A stretch of 35,677 nucleotides of DNA from Pseudomonas viridiflava (lineage in GTDB: Bacteria > Pseudomonadota > Gammaproteobacteria > Pseudomonadales > Pseudomonadaceae). Both the position numbers and the translations under genes were made by a program. This document shows, piece after piece, positions 14,350-22,292 of this stretch. The stretch is taken from assembly GCF_001642795.1 (NCBI RefSeq), contig NZ_LKEH01000047.1, positions 335,484 through 371,160 on the forward strand, in the 5' to 3' direction. The notes beneath the pieces were generated by a model. It searched no databases, was not told where the DNA came from, and was given only the letters and a program-made list of their open reading frames with translations. Position 1 is the first letter of the stretch; each line of letters begins with the position of its first letter.

Positions 14350-15320
14350 TGATCGATCCGGCGCGTGGCTACGATCTGATCGGTGACGTGCATGGGTGTG
14401 CTCATACCCTGGAGCATCTGCTGGAGCTTCTCGGTTACCGCCTCCAGGCTGGCGTGTGGCGCCACCCTGAACGCATCGCGATCTTTCTCGGTGACATCAT
14501 TGACCGCGGGCCTCGCATCCGTGAGTCGCTGCATATCGTTCATGACATGGTCCAGGCCGGTCAGGCGTACTGCATCATGGGCAACCATGAATTCAACGCA
14601 CTGGGCTGGGTTACGCCGGCGTTGCCGGAAAGCGGCCACCGCTTCGTGCGTGAGCACACGCCGCGTCACGCCAAGCTGATCGGCGAGACGCTGGCGCAGT
14701 TCGAACAGCATCCCGATGAGTGGAAAGCCTTCGTCGAGTGGTTCTATGAGCTGCCGCTGTACCTGGATGCAGGGCGTTTCAGGGTGGTGCATGCCTGCTG
14801 GGATGCGACCCTGATCGATCCGCTACGCGGTCTGCACGGCACCGGTTGCATCGATAAACACTTCGTCCAGGCCTCGGCCGTGCCCGGCAGTTTTGCCAGC
14901 AATGTGTTCAACCGCCTGCTGCGCGGCACCGACATGCGCCTGCCGCACGGTCTGACCCTGACCGGTGGCGACGGCCTCACCCGTGCCTTCTTCCGCACCA
15001 AGTTCTGGGAAGACGATCCGCAGACCTACGGCGATATCGTGTTCCAGCCCGATGCGCTGCCCGAGGGCGTTGCCAAGACGCCGTTGTCCACTTCCGAAAA
15101 GAACGCGCTGCTGCGTTATGGCAGTGACGAACCGATGCTGTTCGTCGGTCATTACTGGCGCAGCGGCATTCCTGCGCCCATTCGGCCGAACCTGGCCTGT
15201 CTGGATTACAGTGCCGTGCTCTACGGCAAACTGGTCGCTTACCGACTGGATCAGGAAACACACATCGATCCGGACAAATTTGTCTGGGTCGACGTACAGC
15301 GTCCCGAGGTTTCACGATGA
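14349..15320 (+). CDS. Calcineurin-like metallophosphoesterase
   Basis: 323 residues. The metal-binding motifs of the family appear in order: YDLIGDVHGCAHTLEHLL (Asp13, His15), IFLGDIIDRGP, and MGNHEFNALGW, then HACWD and a late VGHYWRSG histidine. These resemble the bis(5'-nucleosyl)-tetraphosphatase/PrpE-like phosphatases, with a long insert in the middle; the substrate is not known. It overlaps nadK by one base and the rhomboid gene by four (ATGA), so the set is co-transcribed and probably translationally coupled. Confidence 0.88.
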   Translation: MIDPARGYDLIGDVHGCAHTLEHLLELLGYRLQAGVWRHPERIAIFLGDIIDRGPRIRESLHIVHDMVQAGQAYCIMGNHEFNALGWVTPALPESGHRFVREHTPRHAKLIGETLAQFEQHPDEWKAFVEWFYELPLYLDAGRFRVVHACWDATLIDPLRGLHGTGCIDKHFVQASAVPGSFASNVFNRLLRGTDMRLPHGLTLTGGDGLTRAFFRTKFWEDDPQTYGDIVFQPDALPEGVAKTPLSTSEKNALLRYGSDEPMLFVGHYWRSGIPAPIRPNLACLDYSAVLYGKLVAYRLDQETHIDPDKFVWVDVQRPEVSR

Positions 15321-16189
15321 GCCCTGTTGCAGCCCTGCGTCTGCCGTTGAACGCTGACCTGAGCGGTTTCGTGACCCTGTTGCAGCGTATGCAGATTCCG
15401 CACCGGGTCAGTGAGGAAGTGGGCGAACAGGTACTGTGGGTGCCGGATGCGGGAGAGTTGGTGCAAGACGTCCGAGAGCTGTACGAGCGCTTCCCCCAGG
15501 GTGACGAAGCCTTTCAATTGCCCGGCAGCACTCAGGCTCCGGTCACCGGTGGTCCCGGTGTGATGCATCAGTTGCGACGTTGCCCGGTGACCGCGCTGGT
15601 GCTGCTGGTCACGTTGCTCGTCGCCGGTCTGACCTTGCTGGGCGACAATCTGGAAGCCATTCGCTGGCTGACGTTTCTGGACTTCCGTGTTCAGGGTGAT
15701 TACGCCACCTTCTTGCCGCTGGATGACATGCTTGCCAGTGGTCAGTGGTGGCGGATCGTATCGCCCATGCTGATTCACTTTGGCATCCTGCATCTGGCCA
15801 TGAACGGCATGTGGTACTGGGAGCTGGGTCGGCGGATCGAGATTCGTCAGGGCAGCTGGCAGTTGTTGGGTCTGACGCTGCTGTTCTCGGCAGTGTCCAA
15901 CTATGTTCAGTACCTGTCGTCCGGTCCAAGTCTGTTCGGTGGGCTTTCCGGTGTGCTTTATGGTCTGCTCGGCCATTGCTGGATTTTCCAGATGCTGGCG
16001 CCCAATCCTGTCTATCGCCTGCCGCGCGGCGTGCTGGTCATGATGCTGGTCTGGCTGGCGCTGTGCATGTCCGGTCTGGTGAGCATGCTCGGCTTTGGCG
16101 AAATCGCCAACGGTGCCCACGTCGGTGGCCTGATCATCGGTTGTATTACCGGCCTGCTGGGTGGTGCGCTCGCGCGCCGCAAGGCCTAA
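15317..16189 (+). CDS. Rhomboid intramembrane serine protease (GlpG-like)
   Basis: 290 residues. A soluble N-terminal domain of about 90 residues (ADLSGFVTLLQRMQIPHRVS...) resembles the cytosolic domain of GlpG. About six membrane segments follow. Landmarks are WWRIVSPMLIHFGILHLAMNGMWYWELG (the loop 1/TM2 histidine-asparagine region), the nucleophile motif GGLSGVLYGLLGH (Ser211) and the general base NGAHVGG (His268), so the Ser-His dyad is intact. It should cleave membrane-embedded substrates; none is known. Four-base overlap with the phosphoesterase upstream. A second, shorter rhomboid is present at 21653. Confidence 0.93.
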   Translation: MSPVAALRLPLNADLSGFVTLLQRMQIPHRVSEEVGEQVLWVPDAGELVQDVRELYERFPQGDEAFQLPGSTQAPVTGGPGVMHQLRRCPVTALVLLVTLLVAGLTLLGDNLEAIRWLTFLDFRVQGDYATFLPLDDMLASGQWWRIVSPMLIHFGILHLAMNGMWYWELGRRIEIRQGSWQLLGLTLLFSAVSNYVQYLSSGPSLFGGLSGVLYGLLGHCWIFQMLAPNPVYRLPRGVLVMMLVWLALCMSGLVSMLGFGEIANGAHVGGLIIGCITGLLGGALARRKA

Positions 16190-16217
16190 AATTGCCCGCT
16201 ATTTTCTGGAGTGCGCC

Positions 16218-16478
16218 ATGTCATCTTTTGTAGAAATGATTGAAAACATCACCCCGGATATCTACGAGAGCCTGAAACTGGCCGTGGAAATCGGCAAATG
16301 GTCCGATGGTCGCAAGCTGACGCAGGAGCAGCGCGAGCTGTCGCTGCAGGCATTGATCGCCTGGGAAGCGCAGAACCTGCCTGAAGACCAGCGCACCGGT
16401 TACATGGGGCCGCAGGAATGTTCGTCCAAGTCGGCGCCGGTGCCCAATATCCTGTTCAAGTCGGATGCCATCCATTGA
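16218..16478 (+). CDS. yeaC: YeaC-type DUF1315 protein
   Basis: 86 residues, small soluble protein beginning MSSFVEMIENITPDIYESLKLAVEIG, with GKWSDGRKLTQEQRELSLQALIAWE and a C-terminal RTGYMGP segment: the YeaC/DUF1315 family. Function unknown. The ATG at 16218 has GGAG six bases upstream. Its stop codon TGA overlaps a TTG at 16475-16477 that I take as the start of the next gene. Confidence 0.85.
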   Translation: MSSFVEMIENITPDIYESLKLAVEIGKWSDGRKLTQEQRELSLQALIAWEAQNLPEDQRTGYMGPQECSSKSAPVPNILFKSDAIH

Positions 16479-17311
16479 TCGAGATTGGACGCGGCGCCGT
16501 CAACAAGATGTCCGTGCGCCAGGACGACGATTCGTCGCTGGTGCAGTACGCTTTTCGCCTGGGCGACACTGAAATCGCCGTCAACCCGCTGATCGGCAAG
16601 ACGGTCCGTCTGGAATTTCTGGGCGCCATTCATTGCAGCCACTGCGGCCGCAAGACCAAGTCCAGCTACAGCCAGGGTTATTGCTACCCGTGCATGCTCA
16701 AGCTGGCGCAGTGCGACGTTTGCATCATGAGCCCGGAAAAATGCCATCACGACCAGGGCACCTGCCGTGATCCGTCGTGGGGCGAGCAGTTCTGCATGAC
16801 TGACCACATTGTCTACCTGGCCAATTCGTCGGGCGTGAAGGTGGGCATCACGCGTTCCACCCAGCTGCCGACCCGCTGGCTTGACCAGGGCGCCAGCCAG
16901 GCGCTGCCGATTCTGCGTGTCGCTACGCGTCAGCAGTCGGGCTTTGTCGAAGACCTGTTGCGCAGTCAGGTGGCCGACCGTACCAACTGGCGCGCCTTGC
17001 TCAAGGGTGATGCACAGCCGGTGGACCTCAAGGCCATCCGTCAGGAGCTGTTCGACACCTGCGGCGCGGGCCTGCTGGGATTGCAAGAACGATTCGGTCT
17101 GCAAGCCATCCAATTACTTCATGACGCCGAGCCCGTCGAGTTTCGCTATCCGGTCGAGGCTTATCCGACCAAGATCGTAAGCTTCAACCTGGACAAGAAC
17201 CCGATTGCCGAGGGCACGCTGCTGGGGATCAAAGGCCAATACCTGATCTTCGATACAGGCGTGATCAATATTCGCAAATACACGGCCTACCAGCTGGCCG
17301 TGCATCAGTAA
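16475..17311 (+). CDS. DUF2797 protein with zinc-finger cysteines and a GIY-YIG-like core
   Basis: 278 residues from the TTG at 16475, which overlaps the yeaC stop. An in-frame start at 16418 inside yeaC and an ATG at residue 12 are alternatives; homologues as I recall begin with IEIGRG, favouring the TTG. Residues 54-107 hold nine cysteines (Cys54-Cys57, Cys70-Cys73, Cys80-Cys83, Cys90, Cys97, Cys107) and His91-His92, consistent with two zinc sites. Directly after this, HIVYLANSSGVKVGITR, then PTRWLDQG and a helix SGFVEDLLRSQ follow the order Tyr / Lys-x-Gly / Arg / Glu of GIY-YIG nucleases of the T5orf172 type. This link is my inference; the family has no assigned function. Operon with yeaC and pepN. 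Confidence 0.85.
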   Translation: MIEIGRGAVNKMSVRQDDDSSLVQYAFRLGDTEIAVNPLIGKTVRLEFLGAIHCSHCGRKTKSSYSQGYCYPCMLKLAQCDVCIMSPEKCHHDQGTCRDPSWGEQFCMTDHIVYLANSSGVKVGITRSTQLPTRWLDQGASQALPILRVATRQQSGFVEDLLRSQVADRTNWRALLKGDAQPVDLKAIRQELFDTCGAGLLGLQERFGLQAIQLLHDAEPVEFRYPVEAYPTKIVSFNLDKNPIAEGTLLGIKGQYLIFDTGVINIRKYTAYQLAVHQ

Positions 17312-17323
17312 AAGGATTCCAGC

Positions 17324-19990
17324 ATGCGCACCGAACAACCGACCATGATCTATCTGAAGGATTATCAGGCGCCCGAGTATCTCATCGACGAGACGAACCT
17401 GACGTTCGAGCTGTTCGACGATCACTCGCTGGTCCACGCGCAACTGGTCATGCGCCGTAACCCTGCACGTGGTGCCGGTCTGCCGCCGCTGGTGCTGGAC
17501 GGTCAGCATCTGGAGCTGCTGTCGGTAAATCTGGACGACGTCGAGCTGACGGCGGCCGATTATCAACTGACCGAAGACCACCTGACCCTGCACCCCAAGG
17601 CAGAGCGTTTCACGGTCGACAGTACCGTGCGCATCCACCCGGAAACCAACACCGCACTGGAAGGGCTGTACAAGTCCAGCGGCATGTTCTGCACCCAGTG
17701 CGAAGCCGAAGGGTTTCGCAAGATCACCTATTACCTTGACCGCCCCGACGTGATGAGCAAGTTCACCACGACGGTCAGCGCCGAGAAACACAGCTTCCCG
17801 ATCCTGCTGTCCAATGGCAATCCGGTTGCCAGCGGCGAGGAAGAGGACGGTCGTCACTGGGCGACCTGGGAAGATCCGTTCATGAAACCGGCCTACCTGT
17901 TCGCGCTGGTAGCGGGCGATCTGTGGTGTGTCGAAGACACCTTCACCACCATGAGCCAACGGGTCGTGACCCTGCGCATCTATGTCGAGCCGGAAAACAT
18001 CGACAAGTGCCAGCACGCCATGAACAGCCTCAAGAAGTCCATGCGCTGGGACGAGGAGACCTATGGTCGTGAGTACGATCTGGACATCTTCATGATCGTC
18101 GCCGTCAACGACTTCAACATGGGCGCGATGGAGAACAAGGGTCTCAACATCTTCAATTCCAGCGCCGTGCTGGCCCGTGCCGAGACCGCCACTGACGCCG
18201 CTCACCAGCGCGTCGAGGCCATCGTAGCCCACGAATATTTCCACAACTGGTCGGGCAACCGCGTGACCTGCCGTGACTGGTTCCAGCTGTCGCTCAAAGA
18301 AGGCTTCACGGTCTACCGCGACGCAGGCTTCTCCGCCGACATGAACTCGGCCACGGTCAAGCGCATCCAGGATGTCGCGTTCCTGCGCACTCATCAGTTC
18401 GCCGAAGATGCAGGCCCGATGGCCCATGCCGTGCGTCCTGACAGCTTCATCGAGATTTCCAACTTCTACACCCTGACTGTGTACGAGAAGGGCTCCGAAG
18501 TGGTCGGCATGCTGCATACCCTGCTGGGCGCCGACGGCTTCCGCAAGGGCAGCGATCTGTACTTCGAGCGGCATGACGGCCAGGCCGTGACCTGCGATGA
18601 CTTCATCAAGGCGATGGAGGATGCCAACGGCGTCGACCTGACCCAGTTCAAGCGTTGGTACAGCCAGGCCGGTACGCCACGTCTGGCAGTCAGCGAGTCC
18701 TATGACAGCGCAGCCGGCACCTACAGCCTGACCTTCCGCCAGAGCTGCCCGACCACACCGGGTCAACCGGGCGATCAGAAACAGCCGTTCGTGATTCCGG
18801 TCGAGCTGGGCCTGCTGGACAGTCAGGGCAACGACATTGCGCTGCGTCTGTCGGGCGAAGCGTCAGCCACGGGTACCACGCGCGTGCTGTCGGTGACCGA
18901 GGCCGAGCAGACGTTCACGTTCGTCGACGTCACTGAAAAGCCGCTGCCTTCTCTATTGCGCGGCTTCTCGGCACCGGTGAAGCTGAGCTTCCCTTACGAC
19001 CGCGACCAGCTGATGTTCCTGATGCAGCACGACAGCGATGGCTTCAACCGCTGGGATGCCGGTCAGCAGCTGTCGGTGCAGGTCCTCCAGGAAATGATCG
19101 CTCAACATCAACAAGGTCAGGCACTGGTGATGGACCAGCGTCTGGTAACAGCGCTGGGCACTGTGCTGGCTGACGAGCAGTTGGATCAGGCAATGGTCGC
19201 GGAAATGCTGTCGCTGCCGGGCGAGGCCTATCTGACTGAAATCAGCGAAGTGGCGGACGTCGAAGCCATTCATGCGGCGCGCGAGTTCGCCCGTCAGCAA
19301 TTGGCGGACAGCCTGTACGAGGGCCTGTGGGCGCGTTATCAGGCCAACCGTGACATCTCCAAAGTCACACCTTATGTCGCCGAGGCCGAGCATTTCGCCC
19401 GCCGTGCGTTGCAGAACATCGCGCTGTCGTACCTCATGCTCAGCGGCAAGCCGCAGGTGTTGACCGCGACCATCGACCAGTTCGATACCAGCGACAACAT
19501 GACCGAGCGCCTGACTGCACTGGCCGTACTGGTCAACTCGCCGTTCACTGAAGAGCGTGACAAGGCGCTTGCCGTATTCGCCGAGAACTTCAAGGACAAC
19601 GCGCTGGTCATGGACCAGTGGTTCAGCGTCCAGGCTGGCAATGCGCAGCCGGGTGGTCTGGAGCGGGTCAAAGAGCTGATGCAGCATCCTGCGTTCAACA
19701 TCAAGAACCCGAACAAGGTCCGCGCCCTGATTGGTGCCTTTGCCGCGCAGAACCTGATCAACTTCCATGCCGCGGACGGCTCTGGCTATCGCTTCCTGGC
19801 AGATCTGGTCATCGAGTTGAACGGCTTCAACCCTCAGATCGCCTCCCGCCAGTTGGCCCCGCTGACTCGCTGGCGCAAATACGACAGCGCCCGTCAGGCC
19901 CTTATGAAAGCCGAACTGGAGCGCATCCTCGCCTCCGGCAAGTTGTCGCCGGATGTGTATGAAGTGGTGAGCAAGAGCCTGGCCGAGTAA
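17324..19990 (+). CDS. pepN: Aminopeptidase N (M1 metallopeptidase)
   Basis: 888-residue cytosolic zinc aminopeptidase that removes N-terminal residues from peptides. The exopeptidase motif GAMEN lies at 267-271 and the zinc site HEYFHNW at 303-309 (His303, Glu304, His307), with the third ligand Glu326 in LSLKEGF. Length and positions agree with E. coli PepN (His297, Glu298, His301, Glu320). The C-terminal half is the helical domain typical of gammaproteobacterial PepN. ATG at 17324 with AAGGA just upstream, 12 bases after DUF2797, so it is the last gene of the nadK-pepN run. A strong terminator follows at 20035. Confidence 0.97.
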   Translation: MRTEQPTMIYLKDYQAPEYLIDETNLTFELFDDHSLVHAQLVMRRNPARGAGLPPLVLDGQHLELLSVNLDDVELTAADYQLTEDHLTLHPKAERFTVDSTVRIHPETNTALEGLYKSSGMFCTQCEAEGFRKITYYLDRPDVMSKFTTTVSAEKHSFPILLSNGNPVASGEEEDGRHWATWEDPFMKPAYLFALVAGDLWCVEDTFTTMSQRVVTLRIYVEPENIDKCQHAMNSLKKSMRWDEETYGREYDLDIFMIVAVNDFNMGAMENKGLNIFNSSAVLARAETATDAAHQRVEAIVAHEYFHNWSGNRVTCRDWFQLSLKEGFTVYRDAGFSADMNSATVKRIQDVAFLRTHQFAEDAGPMAHAVRPDSFIEISNFYTLTVYEKGSEVVGMLHTLLGADGFRKGSDLYFERHDGQAVTCDDFIKAMEDANGVDLTQFKRWYSQAGTPRLAVSESYDSAAGTYSLTFRQSCPTTPGQPGDQKQPFVIPVELGLLDSQGNDIALRLSGEASATGTTRVLSVTEAEQTFTFVDVTEKPLPSLLRGFSAPVKLSFPYDRDQLMFLMQHDSDGFNRWDAGQQLSVQVLQEMIAQHQQGQALVMDQRLVTALGTVLADEQLDQAMVAEMLSLPGEAYLTEISEVADVEAIHAAREFARQQLADSLYEGLWARYQANRDISKVTPYVAEAEHFARRALQNIALSYLMLSGKPQVLTATIDQFDTSDNMTERLTALAVLVNSPFTEERDKALAVFAENFKDNALVMDQWFSVQAGNAQPGGLERVKELMQHPAFNIKNPNKVRALIGAFAAQNLINFHAADGSGYRFLADLVIELNGFNPQIASRQLAPLTRWRKYDSARQALMKAELERILASGKLSPDVYEVVSKSLAE

Positions 19991-20034
19991 GGGCTGATGT
20001 AACGAAGGGTGTGATGTCGGCACTCTGAACAGAA

Positions 20035-20066
20035 GGGCTGTCCGCTGCGGGGGACGGCCCTTTTTT
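20035..20066 (+). terminator. Intrinsic terminator after pepN
   Basis: GGGCTGTCC (20035-20043) pairs with GGACGGCCC (20052-20060), nine pairs including one G-U, with an eight-base loop followed by six Ts. It ends the nadK-pepN transcription unit and isolates the yjf-like operon downstream. Confidence 0.88.
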
Positions 20067-20101
20067 ATGGGGTGAGTGACCGAGCGTTTCAGACATCACA
20101 G

Positions 20102-20162
20102 ATTGCGCGCGCAATGATCGCGTGAGCATCGAGAAAAATCCTACGAAAAATCTCACATGTGA
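20102..20162. promoter_or_regulatory. Palindromes in the control region of the yjf-like operon
   Basis: Within the 244-bp gap before yjfI lie a perfect 14-bp palindrome, ATTGCGCGCGCAAT (20102-20115), and a perfect 10-bp one, TCACATGTGA (20153-20162), with CTGAT/ATCAG arms further on (20186-20204). They may be operators. A TATATC at 20165-20170 could be a -10 box, but no good -35 accompanies it. I tested for AlgU-type and sigma-54-type promoters by eye and found none. Confidence 0.4.
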
Positions 20163-20234
20163 TGTATATCCAGCCGTGAAAACTTCTGATACGTTGCTCA
20201 TCAGTTTCATGGCCATACACAAGGGGAAGCGCCA

Positions 20235-20888
20235 ATGCCTCGTAAAGCCAAGGGCGATAACGCAACTGACCCGGCCAAGGCATCGAAGAGCTCCACCGAC
20301 TACATGCGTGAAATGCGTCTGCGACTCAAGGACGCCGGGCTGGTCAAGCGGGAGTTCTGGATACGGCCCGAGAACGTCGATGCCCTGCGGGGGATCGAGA
20401 AAGCGTTAAGACAGCCCTTTCTGGGTGACAGGATCAAACTGGAGGATTTCATGACCGAGAACACCAACTGGACGATCAGCTCTCTGCAAAAGGCCCTTTC
20501 CGAACTGGATCTGGTCACTGAGGGCAGGATCGAGATGGGCGTTATCGAAGGCGACGCGGCAGGCATCAAGCTGACCATGGCCGACTTCGGTGATCTGCCT
20601 ATCTACATCGCGGTCGAGGGCGATCAGATTCTGGCCGACGCCACGCTGATCGAGGTGAACAAGATCAAGGATGTCGCCGCCTTCAATGGCGAAGTGTTAC
20701 GCAGTCGCGACCTGTTTCCGCTGTCTTCGGTCGGTATCGAAAGTCTGGCTGATGGCCAGGAAGTCTATTGCCTGTTTGGCGCGCTGAGCGCTGCGTCTTC
20801 GCTCACAGTGATTGTTCAGGAAATTCTGACCCTAGCGGACAACGTGATCCGTGCGGCCGAAGCCTTCGAAGATCACTTCATTTACTGA
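20235..20888 (+). CDS. yjfI: YjfI family protein (DUF2170) with N-terminal extension
   Basis: 217 residues. About residues 70-215 correspond to DUF2170 (KLEDFMTENTNWTISSLQKALSELD, the PIYIAVEGDQILADATL strand region, ending in a helix AEAFEDHFIY). E. coli YjfI is only about 133 residues. The extra N-terminal 65 residues are basic (MPRKAKGD...) and contain STDYMREMRLRLKDAGLVKREFWIRPENVDAL, reminiscent of small DNA-binding antitoxin-like proteins with a YRERLRAAG motif; a role as operon regulator is possible but inferred. First gene of the eight-gene operon; ATG preceded by GGGGAAG. Confidence 0.8.
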   Translation: MPRKAKGDNATDPAKASKSSTDYMREMRLRLKDAGLVKREFWIRPENVDALRGIEKALRQPFLGDRIKLEDFMTENTNWTISSLQKALSELDLVTEGRIEMGVIEGDAAGIKLTMADFGDLPIYIAVEGDQILADATLIEVNKIKDVAAFNGEVLRSRDLFPLSSVGIESLADGQEVYCLFGALSAASSLTVIVQEILTLADNVIRAAEAFEDHFIY

Positions 20889-20914
20889 ACATCCCTGTCA
20901 GGAGCAAAGCATTC

Positions 20915-21622
20915 ATGACAACAAGCATCTGGAAAAAACTGGTTACCGCCGTCCGTGGCGGAGCTTCCGAAGTGGGCGAGTCGATCGCCGACGCCAACGC
21001 GATCCGCATTCTGGATCAGGAAATCCGTGACGCAGACAGCGCGCTGGTCCGGGCGCGCGACGGCCTGATCACCATCAAGGCCAAGCACAAGCTTTCGGCG
21101 CAGCGTCTTGAAGAGCACGCCACCAGTATCGCCAACTGGGAAGGTCGCGCCATGCAGGCCCTGAACAAGGGTGAAGAAGCGCTGGCCGTGGAATGCGCCA
21201 CCAAGATCGCCGAGATCGAAGCCCTGCGTGATCAGGAAAAGGAACTGGCTGATCAGTTCGGCAAGCAGGTCGGTCTGCTGCAGGAACAGGTCGTCAAAGC
21301 CGAGTCGCGCATCAAGAGCCTCAAGCAGCAGGTCGAAATGGCCAAGGCGCGCGAAACCGTACAGAAAGCCCGTGTTGCAACAGCCACTGCCACCGGTGGC
21401 GCGAGCGGCGCGGTCGAAACGGCCGTCGGTTCGCTGGCTCGCCTCAAGCAGCGTCAGGACGAACAGGACGCCAAGCTGGAAGCCGCTGAAGAGCTGGCGG
21501 GTCAGTCCAACGGCAGCGATCTGGAGCGTCGTCTTCAGGAAGCGGGCATTGGTGCCAAAAGCGGCGGTGCAAATGATGTGCTGGCGCGCCTGAAAGCCAA
21601 AAGCCAGACGCCTGCACAGTAA
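20915..21622 (+). CDS. yjfJ: PspA/IM30 family protein (YjfJ-like)
   Basis: 235 residues, almost entirely alpha-helical coiled coil, as in PspA/Vipp1/ESCRT-III-like membrane-remodelling proteins. The N-terminus MTTSIWKKLVTAVRGGASEVGESIAD is the amphipathic helix plus turn; long coiled-coil stretches (about 25-150) follow, then an Ala/Thr/Gly hinge (VATATATGGASGAVETAVGS), and a final helix. E. coli YjfJ is the nearest known relative in name and context. It should polymerise on the inner membrane. ATG at 20915 with GGAG ten bases upstream, 26 bases after yjfI; an upstream in-frame start would lie inside yjfI. Confidence 0.9.
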   Translation: MTTSIWKKLVTAVRGGASEVGESIADANAIRILDQEIRDADSALVRARDGLITIKAKHKLSAQRLEEHATSIANWEGRAMQALNKGEEALAVECATKIAEIEALRDQEKELADQFGKQVGLLQEQVVKAESRIKSLKQQVEMAKARETVQKARVATATATGGASGAVETAVGSLARLKQRQDEQDAKLEAAEELAGQSNGSDLERRLQEAGIGAKSGGANDVLARLKAKSQTPAQ

Positions 21623-21652
21623 TCGTTCATTGAAGGCAGGCGAGGCGACCGG

Positions 21653-22219
21653 ATGAGCTTTTCGGCACGATTGAAGGTCATCCTCGCACTGTCGCTGGTG
21701 TTGGTCGCCGTGCAGTTCGTCAATGTGTTTTCGTCCGGCAATCTGGTCACGTACGGCATCATTCCACGTACGTTTTCCGGTTTGCAGGGCATCTTTTTCG
21801 CGCCTTTCATTCACGGTTCGTTTCGTCACCTGTTTGGCAACCTGTTGCCATTCATGGTGCTGAGCTGGCTGGTGGCGACCGAAGGTGTGAAACGTTACGC
21901 ATGGGTCGCAGGGCTAATCTGTCTACTGGGTGGCATTCTGGTATGGCTGTTTGGCCGTTCCAGCATTCATGTCGGTGCAAGTGGCTTGATATTCGGCCTG
22001 TGGACCTATCTACTGGCGCGGGCGTGGTATCAGCGCAGTCTGGTCAGCCTGCTGCTGGCGATGATCGCGCTGGCCGGTTACAGCGGACTGATCTATGGAT
22101 TCGTTCCCATGCCGGGTATTTCATTCGAGTCGCACCTGGCCGGCGCGCTTGCGGGTGTCGTCGTCGCCCGGCTGATGCATTCAAAAACGTTACAGAGTGA
22201 AACCACCCGAGTGGTTTGA
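21653..22219 (+). CDS. Rhomboid family intramembrane protease (short type)
   Basis: 188 residues, about six membrane segments without a cytosolic domain. It has FIHGSFRHLFGNLLPFMVL (loop 1 and the TM2 His/Asn), the nucleophile motif HVGASGLIFGLW (Ser110) and the base ESHLAGALAG (His161), so the catalytic dyad is intact. It is embedded in the yjf-like operon, 30 bases after the PspA-like gene; E. coli yjf lacks it. Possible substrates are its operon partners in the membrane, which is inference. Confidence 0.9.
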   Translation: MSFSARLKVILALSLVLVAVQFVNVFSSGNLVTYGIIPRTFSGLQGIFFAPFIHGSFRHLFGNLLPFMVLSWLVATEGVKRYAWVAGLICLLGGILVWLFGRSSIHVGASGLIFGLWTYLLARAWYQRSLVSLLLAMIALAGYSGLIYGFVPMPGISFESHLAGALAGVVVARLMHSKTLQSETTRVV

Positions 22220-22292
22220 AGGGCATGCTGTGGATTGCGGGTCGTCGTTGCCGACCCGTCTGGAAGGGAACCTGAATCATGGATTTGCACGC

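Noticed and set aside
17114..18766. 550-codon open frame opposite pepN
   Set aside because: Low-complexity His/Gln/Val/Arg-rich translation typical of antisense of GC-rich genes; pepN is unmistakable.
20161..20190. AlgU-type promoter (TCTGA at 20185) for the yjf-like operon
   Set aside because: No GAACTT-like -35 at 16-17 bases upstream.
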